Source of the DNA: Bacteroidota bacterium | GTDB lineage: Bacteria; Bacteroidota; JABWAT01 | Direction of reading: 5' to 3' | DNA: 64,000 bases | NCBI GenBank assembly: GCA_020161835.1 | Contig: JAIUNL010000009.1 | Location: 1 to 64,000 of the forward strand | Part shown: piece by piece, positions 23,340 through 35,891 of the stretch | Position numbering within the stretch: position 1 is the first letter of the stretch | Layout: every line of letters starts with the position of its first letter | Notes under the pieces: generated by a model | What the model saw: only the letters and a program-made list of their open reading frames with translations | Databases searched by the model: none | Told to the model about the DNA's origin: nothing | Translations under genes and position numbers: made by a program

Positions 23340-25175
23340 TTCCACTGTCACTGATTTTGCCAGATTTCTTGGCTGATCAACATTGCAATTTCTCAGAACT
23401 GCAATATGATAAGACAATAACTGCAACGGTATTGAAGTCAAAAGTGGAGTCAGAGGTTCTATCGTTACCGGAATTTTGATCACAAACTCAGCCAACTTGT
23501 CAATATACTCATCACCTTCGTTTGCGATTACAATTACTCTTCCCTTCCGTGCCCGAACTTCCTCAATATTTGATATGACTTTGTGGTAAGTGCTGTCCTG
23601 AATGGCAACAAAAACTACCGGCATGTTCTCATCAATCAGAGCAATCGGACCATGTTTCATCTCAGCAGCCGGGTATCCCTCAGCATGGATATAACTGATT
23701 TCCTTAAGCTTAAGAGCACCTTCAAGTGCAACAGGGAAATTGTACCCACGTCCCAAATAAAGAAAATTCGTTGACTGATAGAAAGTTCTGGCAACTGCTT
23801 CAATTTCCGGGTTAAGTTCCAGTGTTCTGCGAACCAAATCAGGAATGGTCTTAAGAGCATCAACAAAAGCCCGGCGTTTATTGATATCCAAACCTGTGTA
23901 AACACCAAGCATCAAAGCCAACTGAGCCAAAACTGTAACCTGAGCTGTAAACGCCTTTGTTGAAGCTACACCAATTTCAGGACCGGCGTGGATGTAAACA
24001 CCGCAATCGGTTTCCCGTGCAATCGTGGAACCCACCACATTCACAATCCCAACTACCAATGCACCTTTCGATTTGGCTTCACGGGCAGCAGCCAGTGTAT
24101 CTGCAGTTTCACCGGATTGTGAAATCACAATGACCACATCATCTGGGTAAATAATCGGTTGACGGTAACGAAATTCGGATGCATATTCAACTTCTACCGG
24201 GATTTTTGCATATTCCTCAAGCAAATATTCGCCGACGAGTCCCGCATGCCATGACGTTCCGCAGGCAGCAATGATAATCCGTCTGGCACGAAGCAGACGT
24301 CCAAGGTGAGTTGATATTCCACCTAAACGAACAGAAAGCGTTTCATAATCAATCCGCCCACGCATTGAGTTAAAGATTGATTCTGGCTGTTCAAAAATTT
24401 CCTTCAGCATAAAATGCGGGAAACCACCTTTTTCAATCTGATCCAGATCGTAGGTTATCCGGTCAATTTCAGCATCCAGGGCTTTATTTTTCATATCTCT
24501 GACTGAATACCCGGTCCGGGTGAGAACCGCCATTTCGCCATCGTTCAGATAAACAACATCACGGGTGTGTTCAATGATTGCAGAAGCATCAGAAACGGCA
24601 AAATATTCACCTTCTCCAATACCAAGAATCATCGGACTTCCCTTTCGGGCCACAACAATTTTGTCGGCATCCCAGGTTGCCATAATGACAAGGCCGTAAG
24701 TTCCAACAATTTCACCCAGCATGATTGCAACGATTTCATCCAGATTTCTGTCGGGATGGTCTTTATGGATGGATTCAATAAGATGAGCAACAACTTCAGT
24801 ATCGGTTTCCGACCTGAAAACATGTCCTTTTGATTTCAGATCACGTTTCAATGAATCATAATTTTCGATGATTCCGTTGTGAATGACTACAACTTCACCG
24901 TTTGTATCAATATGCGGATGCGCATTGATATCATTTGGCTGACCGTGGGTTGCCCAGCGGGTATGACCAAGTCCGCAGGTAGACACCAGATGATCCAGGT
25001 TGATAATTTCTTCCAACTCCGCAACCTTGCCCCGGCGCTTCCTGACAGTAAACTCTCCGTTTTGTAAAACAGCAATACCAGTAGAATCATATCCACGGTA
25101 TTCCATTCGTTTCAGTCCGGTGAGAATGATATCAATCGCGTTTTTCTTACCGATATATCCGATAATTCCGCACAT
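23337..25175 (-). CDS. glmS: Glutamine--fructose-6-phosphate aminotransferase (isomerizing)
   Basis: 612 aa, full length. Makes glucosamine-6-phosphate from fructose-6-phosphate and glutamine, the first step to UDP-GlcNAc for peptidoglycan and LPS. The N-terminal glutaminase starts MCGIIGYIG with Cys2 as nucleophile after Met removal, followed by RWATHG and HNGIIEN. Two SIS domains follow (ISQSGETADTL, TKAFTAQ, EGALKLKEISYIHAEGY) and the end PRNLAKSVTVE is canonical. It lies 12 bases after aroF and is likely co-transcribed. No glmS ribozyme-like leader is evident. Confidence 0.97.
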   Translation of the reverse strand: MCGIIGYIGKKNAIDIILTGLKRMEYRGYDSTGIAVLQNGEFTVRKRRGKVAELEEIINLDHLVSTCGLGHTRWATHGQPNDINAHPHIDTNGEVVVIHNGIIENYDSLKRDLKSKGHVFRSETDTEVVAHLIESIHKDHPDRNLDEIVAIMLGEIVGTYGLVIMATWDADKIVVARKGSPMILGIGEGEYFAVSDASAIIEHTRDVVYLNDGEMAVLTRTGYSVRDMKNKALDAEIDRITYDLDQIEKGGFPHFMLKEIFEQPESIFNSMRGRIDYETLSVRLGGISTHLGRLLRARRIIIAACGTSWHAGLVGEYLLEEYAKIPVEVEYASEFRYRQPIIYPDDVVIVISQSGETADTLAAAREAKSKGALVVGIVNVVGSTIARETDCGVYIHAGPEIGVASTKAFTAQVTVLAQLALMLGVYTGLDINKRRAFVDALKTIPDLVRRTLELNPEIEAVARTFYQSTNFLYLGRGYNFPVALEGALKLKEISYIHAEGYPAAEMKHGPIALIDENMPVVFVAIQDSTYHKVISNIEEVRARKGRVIVIANEGDEYIDKLAEFVIKIPVTIEPLTPLLTSIPLQLLSYHIAVLRNCNVDQPRNLAKSVTVE

Positions 25176-25187
25176 TTATAAAACCTT

Positions 25188-26240
25188 TCAGAATCGTTTT
25201 GTTTCAATAAAACTATTGGGGTTCACATGAACGTCCCGGTCAATAGCCAGGGCAATAGCCCGTACCTGTTTGGCCAGTTCGGTAAATTGTTCTAAGTATA
25301 AAGACTGTGCACCATCTGATTTTGCCTTTTCGGGGCAATTGTGCACTTCTATCATCAATCCGTCGGCACCAGCAGCAACTGCAGCCCGTCCCATCGGAAT
25401 GACTTTATCTCTGATGCCAACACCATGAGATGGATCTGCAATAATTGGCAGATGCGATTTTTTATGAATAACCGGAATGGCTGAAATATCCATCGTATTC
25501 CGGGTTGCTGTTTCAAATGTTCTGATTCCTCTTTCGCAGAGAATAACATCGTGATTTCCAGCCGCCAGAATATACTCTGCTGACATTAACCATTCTTCAA
25601 TAGTGGCAGAAAGTCCGCGTTTCAGCATCACCGGAACCCGGGTTTTCCCGATATCCTTCAGTAATGCAAAATTCTGCATATTTCGTGCACCCAATTGGAA
25701 AATATCCGTATATTTTCCAATCAAATCAATCTGACTGCTGTCCATCACTTCGGTAATAACCTGCAGTCCGTTGGCATCAGCAGCTTCACGCATCCACTTC
25801 AGAGCCGGCTCACCCAATCCCTGAAAAGCATAAGGTGATGAACGAGGCTTAAAAGCACCTCCACGAAGCACAACAGCACCTTGTTCAGCAACATGTTTGG
25901 CAATCAGATGAATCTGTTCTTCTGATTCAACACTGCATGGACCCGCCATCAGAACGACTTCCGGTCCGCCAATTTTTACCCCATTCACATTGATGACAGT
26001 GCCATCTGTATTGAATGATCTTGAGCTGAGTTTGTAGGGTTCGGTAACCCTGAATACCTTTTGAACACCCGGGAGCAGCTGAACTTCCCGCTGATCAAAA
26101 TCAGGTTTTACCCCGATTGCACCTAAAACAGTCTGATTCACACCCGACGACCGGTGAACATCAAACCCAAATCCGTTCAGAAACCCGATCACCTGCTGGA
26201 TCTGTTCTTCGGATGCACTTTTTTCAATGACGACTACCAT
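25188..26240 (-). CDS. aroF: 3-deoxy-7-phosphoheptulonate (DAHP) synthase, TM0343 type
   Basis: 350 aa. Condenses PEP and erythrose-4-phosphate, the entry to aromatic amino acids and to chorismate (and so to futalosine-route menaquinone). Residues 1 to about 70 form the ferredoxin-like regulatory domain found in Thermotoga-type enzymes (MVVVIEKSASEEQIQQV); the barrel has AGPCSVES, RGGAFKPRSSPYAFQG, ERGIRTFE and the metal-site ADPSHGVG. A weak minus-strand promoter look-alike (TTTACA, then TATAAC at short spacing) lies about 30-60 bases upstream. The 263-base gap to lptB holds only a small imperfect hairpin near 26450. Confidence 0.95.
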   Translation of the reverse strand: MVVVIEKSASEEQIQQVIGFLNGFGFDVHRSSGVNQTVLGAIGVKPDFDQREVQLLPGVQKVFRVTEPYKLSSRSFNTDGTVINVNGVKIGGPEVVLMAGPCSVESEEQIHLIAKHVAEQGAVVLRGGAFKPRSSPYAFQGLGEPALKWMREAADANGLQVITEVMDSSQIDLIGKYTDIFQLGARNMQNFALLKDIGKTRVPVMLKRGLSATIEEWLMSAEYILAAGNHDVILCERGIRTFETATRNTMDISAIPVIHKKSHLPIIADPSHGVGIRDKVIPMGRAAVAAGADGLMIEVHNCPEKAKSDGAQSLYLEQFTELAKQVRAIALAIDRDVHVNPNSFIETKRF

Positions 26241-26503
26241 AGTATATTACCTTTTTCAATTCTATAAAGTTATAACAAAATATGAGGGTGTAAAAGTTTT
26301 CCACCTTGCCGGGGCAATAATTTTGCCTGCGAATAGAAATAATGGGAACAGTTGTCTCAGTGGGAAAAAAAGATATGGGCTTATGCCCAATAAAAATACC
26401 AGGTAGAAAAAGAAGGGCGGTAATTTTGAGGAGTTTGTAAGTTTTTCATGACTGCGTCGTTAATGACGTAGCAAAAATAAGGAAATAAAACCTGATAAAG
26501 CAA

Positions 26504-27295
26504 CTATGCCTTATATCTTTCAAGGGTAAAATTCTCACCAAGATACAATTTTCTGGCATTTTCGTCCTGGGCAAGGTGTTCGGCGGTTCCCTGAAGCAGG
26601 ATTGAACCATCAAAAAGTAAGTAAGCCCGGTCGGTAATACTTAAAGTTTCGTGAACGTTATGGTCAGTTATCAGAACACCAATTCCACGATCTTTCAATT
26701 TTGAAACGATCGACTGAATATCTTCAACTGCAATGGGATCAACACCTGCAAAGGGTTCATCAAGAAGAACAAACTTCGGATCACTTGCTAATGACCGGGC
26801 AATTTCACACCGGCGGCGTTCACCACCTGAAAGCATATAACCCAAGGATTTTCTGATATGACCAATATTAAAATCTTCAAGCAATTCTTCTACACGGGCT
26901 TTTCTTTCTGCCTTGCTGAGTGGCATAAACTCCAGAATTGCCATAATATTATCCTCAACAGAAAGCTTTCTGAATACACTGGCTTCCTGAGGTAAATAAC
27001 CAATTCCCTTTTGTGCCCGAACAAACATGGGGTCAGATGTAACCTCAAGATCATTGATGAAGATTTTCCCGGATGTTGGTTTTACCATTCCGGTAATCAT
27101 ATAAAAAGTGGTCGTTTTTCCTGCTCCGTTCGGACCAAGCAACCCCACGATTTCACCCTGTTCTACCTCAACAGAAACTCCCTTTACAACTCGGCGTTTT
27201 TTATACTGTTTGACTAGATTTTCACCACGAAGAACCATTTTTCTTGCTGGTTTTGGTTCTGTTACCTGATTTTCTTGGACTTGATTATCTGACAT
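26504..27295 (-). CDS. lptB: LPS export ABC transporter ATPase LptB
   Basis: 263 aa, slightly longer than the usual 240 owing to a 20-residue N-terminal lead. Walker A GPNGAGKT at 54-61, signature LSGGERRRCEIAR, Walker B FVLLDEPFAGVDP and switch His in LITDHNVHET, all typical of LptB (GERRR variant). It powers LPS extraction from the inner membrane with LptFG, which are not in the window. Last gene of the KDO/LPS operon; overlaps lptA by 11 bases. Confidence 0.95.
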   Translation of the reverse strand: MSDNQVQENQVTEPKPARKMVLRGENLVKQYKKRRVVKGVSVEVEQGEIVGLLGPNGAGKTTTFYMITGMVKPTSGKIFINDLEVTSDPMFVRAQKGIGYLPQEASVFRKLSVEDNIMAILEFMPLSKAERKARVEELLEDFNIGHIRKSLGYMLSGGERRRCEIARSLASDPKFVLLDEPFAGVDPIAVEDIQSIVSKLKDRGIGVLITDHNVHETLSITDRAYLLFDGSILLQGTAEHLAQDENARKLYLGENFTLERYKA

Positions 27296-28535
27296 AAACT
27301 CTTAACTCCGCTGGTGTTGGACGTTCTTTTCCAACCCATTTGAAATTTTTTAGTAAAATGGGCTCGGCAACCATCATCCGTTCCGGATAAAATTTCCCTT
27401 CAACCCCACTTAAAACTCTGATGTTATCAACCTCATTATTCAAAAAGTTGATCAAAATGTTATCACCGGTTATAAAATTTGCACCCGAAGGTTTCCCGTC
27501 CTGATCGAGATAATATAAACTCTCAGCAGTTTGTTCAACCGAAACCTGATTGATTTGTCTGTCCTGGAAAAAATACCGGATAATTTTCCCTCTGAGCTGA
27601 TTGTATTTTTTTGCAGATTCATCTTTAACTGAAACAGAAAAGGCATTGCTGAAACAGTTCATTTGCCGAAACTGGTTATTCTCAGTTATAATATCAATCG
27701 AATCTCCTACAACCTGGTTCACTTCATACCAGACAATGGGTTTTTCCCGAAGTTTAATAACACCGGTATTCTTAAAGAAAAGCATCGTATCTGCGATTGC
27801 AGACATTTCACCCTGAATCATTCTTACTTTTCCGGTTGCCATGTACTGATTGACTGAATCCCGCCGGTCTGAATCAAGCCGATGACTTTGTATCATCAGG
27901 GTATCATCTCCAGCCTTTGCAGGTAACTGATATAAAAAGGCGTCACGTTCAACAAATGCCGTTTGCTGAATATTGAAATTCTCAGCATACCGGCCTGTGA
28001 TGATCGTATTATCTTTTGGTGAAAAGATCCGGATGTTTCTGAACATTTTACTATGCCCAAGATTCCGGTTGTAATCCAGTGAATCAGCACGGATTTCATT
28101 ATTCTGTGAATCAAATAGTTTAACCCTGCTCCAGAATCCGGCAAGATTGGTTCCAAAATTAAAATTACCAAAATCTGAGGTTAACAGGTTTCCTTCAGAA
28201 TTAAGTTTGACGTTTCTTTCCACATATATAAATTTTGAATCAGGAAAATACCGTGCAAAATCTGAGGTTAAAATATCGGCATTCTGTACAATTTTAACAT
28301 GACCTGTTGCTTCAATAACCCTTCGGTTAACAAACTCAATCATCCGGTCACAGTACAGATTAATTCCGTCACGTTCAACATGAACACTACCAATAAATTC
28401 CCTGATTGCCTCACCGTTCAGCATTGAGCCGGTAAATGAATCAGCATAAATCAGGCGAACGAGGTCACGGCCCTGACCAAAAACACTATTCGTTATAAAA
28501 ATCAGAAAAACGATAAGTAAAGATTTCAATTTCAT
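27285..28535 (-). CDS. lptA: OstA/LptA-like LPS transport protein, long form
   Basis: 416 aa with signal peptide (MKLKSLLIVFLIFITNSVFG). Carries repeated OstA beta-jelly-roll strands: IYADSFTGS, GSVHVERDGINLYCDRM, VIEATGHVKIVQNADILTSD, NQYMATGKVRMIQGEMSAIADT. These form the periplasmic bridge that carries LPS between membranes. Proteobacterial LptA is about 185 aa; this double-length form with two OstA sections is common in Bacteroidota-type genomes. Overlaps lptC by 4 bases and lptB by 11. Confidence 0.85.
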   Translation of the reverse strand: MKLKSLLIVFLIFITNSVFGQGRDLVRLIYADSFTGSMLNGEAIREFIGSVHVERDGINLYCDRMIEFVNRRVIEATGHVKIVQNADILTSDFARYFPDSKFIYVERNVKLNSEGNLLTSDFGNFNFGTNLAGFWSRVKLFDSQNNEIRADSLDYNRNLGHSKMFRNIRIFSPKDNTIITGRYAENFNIQQTAFVERDAFLYQLPAKAGDDTLMIQSHRLDSDRRDSVNQYMATGKVRMIQGEMSAIADTMLFFKNTGVIKLREKPIVWYEVNQVVGDSIDIITENNQFRQMNCFSNAFSVSVKDESAKKYNQLRGKIIRYFFQDRQINQVSVEQTAESLYYLDQDGKPSGANFITGDNILINFLNNEVDNIRVLSGVEGKFYPERMMVAEPILLKNFKWVGKERPTPAELRVYVR

Positions 28536-29113
28536 TTTTTCTCCACCGCAGCTTCACCACTGGCTTTGAATATTTTAAAATTGATTACATCACGGTCAGA
28601 TTCAAAACCGGTACCCCGTAGAGTTTGTGTTGGTTTTGTAATAGTTACAAACCTGTCTGAGGAAATTTTCCCGGTTGTTTGCATGAACTTAAGATATTCA
28701 CTTTCCAGAATGGTTCCATCCTGAGTAACCAGTTTTACCCGGTCAAAGGCTTCCATATCTTTGGTTATATCATCAATTATTCCACGTCCACACGTCAGCG
28801 TAGATGTCAGATTTCCGTCTTCATCAAACATTTGAACGTAAACTGAGCTATCCATGTGGGTTTTACTTTCCTCTGCCCGGCCAAATTTGGCGGTATATCC
28901 GGCTTTGATTATTGAGGTAACCCGTCCTGAATCTGTAAGTGTCGTTGTCATTTTCCAAAGCTGGTTGGTGGGTGCACCTGAAGGTAAAAATTCGGTGGTG
29001 ATTTTTTGGTCGGAATCTGCACAGGATGCCAGAAATAGAAAAATGACCAGATAGTATCTGAATCCCGGTTTGAATCCGTTAAAAACCAAATTAAAAACCT
29101 GCACGAATTTCAT
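28532..29113 (-). CDS. lptC: LPS export protein LptC
   Basis: 193 aa. One N-terminal membrane segment (about 18-31) ends in LASC, so it may be a lipoprotein instead of the bitopic form of E. coli. The rest shows the LptC beta fold (TTTLTDSGRVTSIIKAGYTAKF, DGTILESEYLKF, RGTGFESDRD). It receives LPS from LptB2FG and hands it to LptA. Four-base overlaps on both sides (kdsD and lptA). Confidence 0.85.
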   Translation of the reverse strand: MKFVQVFNLVFNGFKPGFRYYLVIFLFLASCADSDQKITTEFLPSGAPTNQLWKMTTTLTDSGRVTSIIKAGYTAKFGRAEESKTHMDSSVYVQMFDEDGNLTSTLTCGRGIIDDITKDMEAFDRVKLVTQDGTILESEYLKFMQTTGKISSDRFVTITKPTQTLRGTGFESDRDVINFKIFKASGEAAVEKK

Positions 29114-30081
29114 CCGTCGAGACCTGCCTTGATTAGTTCGTGAATATGAACAATTCCAACAGGCCGGTGTGAACCATCTACCACTGCAAGTTGTGTAATG
29201 TTAAAGGCTTCCATTTTTCCGAGTGCAACACTTGCCAATGTTTCTGCTTGAATTGTTTTAGGGTTTTTGCCCATTACTTCGGCTGCTTTCAAACTGAAGA
29301 AGTCAGATGACTTTTCAATTGAACGTCTGATATCACCATCCGTTATAATTCCGGCCAATTCACCTGTTTCATTAACAATCAAACAAGATCCTAATCGTTT
29401 ACTGGTAATAATAAACATGATTTCTTTAATTGGCATGTCAGGTGTTCCAATCGGAAGTTCATCTCCTGATGCCATAAATTCCTTCACAGTTAGAAGCAGT
29501 CGCCGGCCAAGTGCTCCACCCGGGTGGAAAAATGCAAAATCTTCCTTGGTGAATTTTCTGGCTTCCAGTAAGGAAACAGCCAATGCATCACCCATGACCA
29601 GTGTTGCAGTTGTTGAAGAAGTGGGTGCCAGATCATGCGGACAGGCTTCTTCCTGAACATGAATATTCAGAACAATATCAGCCACTTCAGCCATTTTGGA
29701 CTTTAAATTTCCAACCATGCAAATGATCGGAACAGGAATTCTTTTCAGTAGAGGAAGGAGGTAAACCATTTCCTCTGAACTTCCGCTTTTCGATATGGCA
29801 ATAACTGCATCTTCTTTTCTAACCATTCCCATGTCTCCATGAATGGCATCGGTTGGATGCAAATACATGGATGGTGTTCCGGTTGAATTAAAGGTTGCAA
29901 CCATTTTTTGCGCAATGATACCAGATTTGCCTACACCGGTAATGACAACACGCCCTTTTATTGAGAGAATTTGCTCAACAGCTTTTTTAAAATTCTCATC
30001 AATCCGGTCTTTAAGCGCAGAAATAGCCTGCTCTTCAATCCGGATGGTTTTCAATCCGCTTTCAATAATCGGATCAGACAT
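29110..30081 (-). CDS. kdsD: D-arabinose-5-phosphate isomerase (KDO pathway)
   Basis: 323 aa. SIS domain (about 35-170: GKSGIIAQKMVATFNSTGTP, ISKSGSSEEM, PTSSTTATLVMGDALAVSL) plus two CBS domains (about 205-323: MFIITSKRLGSCLIVNE, GIITDGDIRR). Converts ribulose-5-phosphate to arabinose-5-phosphate, the first KDO step. Its place directly between kdsA and lptC supports the KDO role over a capsule paralog. 20 bases separate it from kdsA. Confidence 0.95.
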   Translation of the reverse strand: MSDPIIESGLKTIRIEEQAISALKDRIDENFKKAVEQILSIKGRVVITGVGKSGIIAQKMVATFNSTGTPSMYLHPTDAIHGDMGMVRKEDAVIAISKSGSSEEMVYLLPLLKRIPVPIICMVGNLKSKMAEVADIVLNIHVQEEACPHDLAPTSSTTATLVMGDALAVSLLEARKFTKEDFAFFHPGGALGRRLLLTVKEFMASGDELPIGTPDMPIKEIMFIITSKRLGSCLIVNETGELAGIITDGDIRRSIEKSSDFFSLKAAEVMGKNPKTIQAETLASVALGKMEAFNITQLAVVDGSHRPVGIVHIHELIKAGLDG

Positions 30082-30101
30082 AGTTTTCTTTCCTGGTCAG
30101 G

Positions 30102-33353
<3,252 letters not shown>

Positions 33354-33357
<4 letters not shown>

Positions 33358-33647
33358 TGCTGGTCAATCACCTTGGGAACTCTGAAAAATGGACCGATTT
33401 TGGACGGTGCATTCGACAGGGCTTCTTCATTTGTCAGCATTTGATGCGGTTGGTCTTCCCGTAATACATTTTCGGCATCTGTAACAGCGGTCAGAGGTTC
33501 TATTTTGTCTGTATTCAACTCGTTCAGTTTTTCCATATAGGTCAGAATATTATTCATATCTGTAACCATTTCCGTCTTTTCAGGATCGGTAAACTCCAGA
33601 TTTGCAAGAGCTGCAATATATTCAACATCTTTTTGTGTAATAGCCAT
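33354..33647 (-). CDS. gatC: Asp-tRNA(Asn)/Glu-tRNA(Gln) amidotransferase subunit C
   Basis: 97 aa, normal size. VEYIAALANLEFTDPEK, MNNILTYMEKLNELNTDKIEPL and the late RVPKVIDQ are the standard GatC blocks. It stabilises the GatAB amidotransferase for Gln-tRNA and Asn-tRNA formation; gatA and gatB are not in the window. It sits 7 bases after plsC and overlaps kdsB by 4. Confidence 0.95.
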
Positions 33648-33654
33648 ATTTACC

Positions 33655-34359
33655 TCATGAAAGCCGGTGGTTTTTAACCACAGCAGCGTGTGTAACTTCT
33701 ACAATTTGTTTCCGGTCTGCATCCGTTTTTCCGGCGGTGTCAACCGGAGATGAGAAAATGACTTCAACCGTGCCTGCATGAACCCGGAGTCTGTCTTTTT
33801 CCATTATATTTTGAGTAAAATTCAGAGTTACCGGAACAATTTTTGCCTGTGCGTTGATAGCAAGCAGGAACGGACCCACTTTAAATGAACCAATTGTTCC
33901 GTCAACGCTTCGTGTGCCTTCAGCAAACATGAGAATACTACGACCATTCTTCAATTTATCTGCGGCCTCATCAAGCGAACTTTTAGATTTTGAACGGTTA
34001 TCTCTGTCTATAAGGATGTAATCCCCAAACTTGAGTGACCAGCCCAGCATAAATACTTTTTCAAGTTCTTTTTTTGCAACGAGTCTGATTTGGTAGGGGA
34101 TGGCATTGATCACTACCGGAATATCCATTGCACTGGCATGATTGCAAACAAATACATAATTCGCCTTCAGGTCAAGATGTTCTAACCCTTTTACCACAAT
34201 TTTTACCCCTATTACTTTTAAAATCAACCAGCTCCATAGCCGGCCAATAAAGTGATATCCTCTTCCTTTAGGGACAAAAAACGCAGCAATTATTGAGACA
34301 AAGGCACAGAATACTGTCCAGGGTAAAATAATCAGGCCAGACCAGATAGTTTTTAACAT
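33655..34359 (-). CDS. plsC: 1-acyl-sn-glycerol-3-phosphate acyltransferase
   Basis: 234 aa with a hydrophobic N-terminus (WSGLIILPWTVFCAFVSIIAAFF) that anchors it in the membrane. Acyltransferase motifs: HASAMD (the HX4D catalytic pair) in VCNHASAMDIPV, and FAEGTRS. Makes phosphatidic acid from lysophosphatidic acid. First gene of the KDO/LPS operon. Confidence 0.93.
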   Translation of the reverse strand: MLKTIWSGLIILPWTVFCAFVSIIAAFFVPKGRGYHFIGRLWSWLILKVIGVKIVVKGLEHLDLKANYVFVCNHASAMDIPVVINAIPYQIRLVAKKELEKVFMLGWSLKFGDYILIDRDNRSKSKSSLDEAADKLKNGRSILMFAEGTRSVDGTIGSFKVGPFLLAINAQAKIVPVTLNFTQNIMEKDRLRVHAGTVEVIFSSPVDTAGKTDADRKQIVEVTHAAVVKNHRLS

Positions 34360-34470
34360 ATATTATTTTCAGTTTTAATCTTCAAAAATAGAAAGAAGGG
34401 ATTTGAAAAGAAAACGAAGATTCAGTAAGTCGTGAAATGAATGAAAACAAGTTGAGAATCCATACGGTCA

Positions 34471-34509
34471 TAAAATAAAAAAGGGGATCAGCCGGAAGCC
34501 AATCCCCTT
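34471..34509 (-). terminator. Rho-independent terminator of the chemosensory operon
   Basis: On the minus strand: AAGGGGAT / ATCCCCTT stem (34509-34502 with 34488-34481) followed by TTTTATTTTA. It lies 20 bases past the stop of the GTPase gene. Confidence 0.8.
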
Positions 34510-34528
34510 GCAAAAAGAAACCTGATAG

Positions 34529-35455
34529 TTATCTGTTATCCATCTTATTTATCAGATTTTTAAAGAATGTTCCACCTTGTTGAGGGGCAGGAGCCTGTGG
34601 TGCTGGTGCTGGTGCCGGAGGCGCCGCCTGAGGTACTGGAGCCGGAGCCGGCATTGGAGCAGGCGCAGGTGCCGGAACTGGTTGCGGTGCCGGAGCAGCT
34701 TGTGGCATTGGAGCAGGTGCAGGTGCCGGGGCTGGTTGCGGTGCCGGAGCAGCTTGTGGCATTGGAGCAGGCGCAGGTGCCGGGGCAGCCTGAGGAGTAG
34801 GCGCCGGTGCAGCCTGAGGAGTAGGCGCCGGTGCAGACGATGGTTGTGATCCTGGTTGAGGAGCAGGACCAGCAGGTTTGTTTATTCTGGCAAGTGTCTC
34901 ACGGCTGATCGCTTTCAGAACTTCAAAAACTCCAATATTTTTAATAACAGAAGCTTCAACTGCCGGTACATTATTAGGATTCAGGTTCTTGTTTAATTCT
35001 TCAACACTGTAAACATTCTGAAGGTCACGCTTGTTGTACTGAAGTACAATCGGGAAATTGTTGAGATCAATACCGTACTCAGCCAGGTTATCACGAAGAT
35101 TTTGAAGAGATTCAATGTTCTCATTCATTTTTCCCACACCTGAATCAGCAACAAATACAACGCCATCAACTCCTTTAAGTACGAGTTTACGGGTCGCATT
35201 GTAATAAACCTGACCAGGAACAGTGTATAGCTGAAATTTAGTATTAAACCCTTTAACACTTCCCAGATTTAATGGAAGAAGGTCAAAGAAAAGGGTTCTG
35301 TCTGCCTCTGTGGCAAGTGAGATCATATTCCCACGGGTATTATCAGGCACATTTTGATGAATGACCTGAAGATTGGTTGTCTTCCCACTCAATCCTGGAC
35401 CGTAGTAAACAATCTTAATTACAATTTCTCTGTTTGCATAGTTAATTGATGCCAT
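34529..35455 (-). CDS. MglA-type small GTPase with a Pro/Ala repeat tail
   Basis: 308 aa. Residues 1-192 are a complete MglA-like GTPase: P-loop GPGLSGKTT (19-27), switch TEADRTLFFD (49-58), G3 TVPGQ (78-82) with Gln instead of DxxG as in MglA, and NKRD (141-144). MglA sets cell polarity for gliding or type IV pili. Residues 193-292 are almost only Pro, Ala and Gln (repeats of APAPAPMPQAAPAPQP type), and residues 293-308 (GGTFFKNLINKMDNR) form a conserved-looking amphipathic end. Family members usually stop near residue 195, so the tail is an addition. The DNA of the tail is a 54-base tandem repeat. Last gene of the chemosensory operon, with an MglB-like roadblock gene directly upstream. Confidence 0.88.
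   Translation of the reverse strand: MASINYANREIVIKIVYYGPGLSGKTTNLQVIHQNVPDNTRGNMISLATEADRTLFFDLLPLNLGSVKGFNTKFQLYTVPGQVYYNATRKLVLKGVDGVVFVADSGVGKMNENIESLQNLRDNLAEYGIDLNNFPIVLQYNKRDLQNVYSVEELNKNLNPNNVPAVEASVIKNIGVFEVLKAISRETLARINKPAGPAPQPGSQPSSAPAPTPQAAPAPTPQAAPAPAPAPMPQAAPAPQPAPAPAPAPMPQAAPAPQPVPAPAPAPMPAPAPVPQAAPPAPAPAPQAPAPQQGGTFFKNLINKMDNR
34594..34845. repeat. Coding minisatellite in the GTPase tail
   Basis: A 54-base unit (18 codons) is repeated about 2.5 times between about 34649 and 34780, with few differences; beside it a 24-base unit GCAGCCTGAGGAGTAGGCGC plus 4 bases occurs twice (34787-34834). All steps are multiples of three, so the reading frame survives copy-number change. Confidence 0.8.
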
Positions 35456-35507
35456 CTCAACCCCTTGATCTATTCTTTACCAAATATTCACACTTTGCCT
35501 GAATATA

Positions 35508-35876
35508 TCAAGCATCCTGACTTGACAGGTGCAAAAACTGCACAATTTGTTGCGAAACTGACAAAAGATGACTCTGAAGTTCATCCAAATTAATTTTCTG
35601 AGTATACAATACCAAAATCACATCTTCAATTTTTTGCACAAGAATTAACTTTTCATTGGTAGAAAAGAAAATCTGATTTGCCGATTCACCCAGTTTTACT
35701 AATTGACCCTGCACGTTTAACTCAAGAATTGCATAAATAGATCCAAGAAGATCCGGATCCTGATCTTCAGCAAACGTGTTCGCCATCACAAGTCCATCTT
35801 CATCTATTAGAAGTATTCCTATAACGGTTGGCATTTCAGTAAGTGGTGCAAGTATTTCTTTCAGTTGGGCAGCCAT
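35508..35876 (-). CDS. Roadblock/LC7-domain protein (MglB-like)
   Basis: 122 aa, one roadblock domain: ILAPLTEMPTVIGILLIDEDGLVMAN, AILELNVQGQLVKLGE, EKLILVQKIEDVILVL. Roadblock dimers such as MglB act as GTPase-activating partners of MglA. Its position next to the GTPase, 52 bases away, supports that pairing. Residue conservation is too weak to say whether it is an active GAP. Confidence 0.8.
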   Translation of the reverse strand: MAAQLKEILAPLTEMPTVIGILLIDEDGLVMANTFAEDQDPDLLGSIYAILELNVQGQLVKLGESANQIFFSTNEKLILVQKIEDVILVLYTQKINLDELQSHLLSVSQQIVQFLHLSSQDA

Positions 35877-35891
35877 AATGTCTTCAAACCT

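Noticed and set aside
25176..25187. glmS ribozyme or riboswitch upstream of glmS
   Set aside because: Only 12 bases separate aroF from glmS, too short for any structured leader.
26450..26475. Terminator after lptB
   Set aside because: The CTGCGTC/GACGTAG stem is imperfect and lacks a T run on the minus strand; kept only as a note.
34567..34849. Long plus-strand open frames rich in Pro/Glu/Val or Arg/Cys/Trp opposite the GTPase tail
   Set aside because: They are mirror readings of the GC-rich Pro/Ala minisatellite, with no start site or family match.
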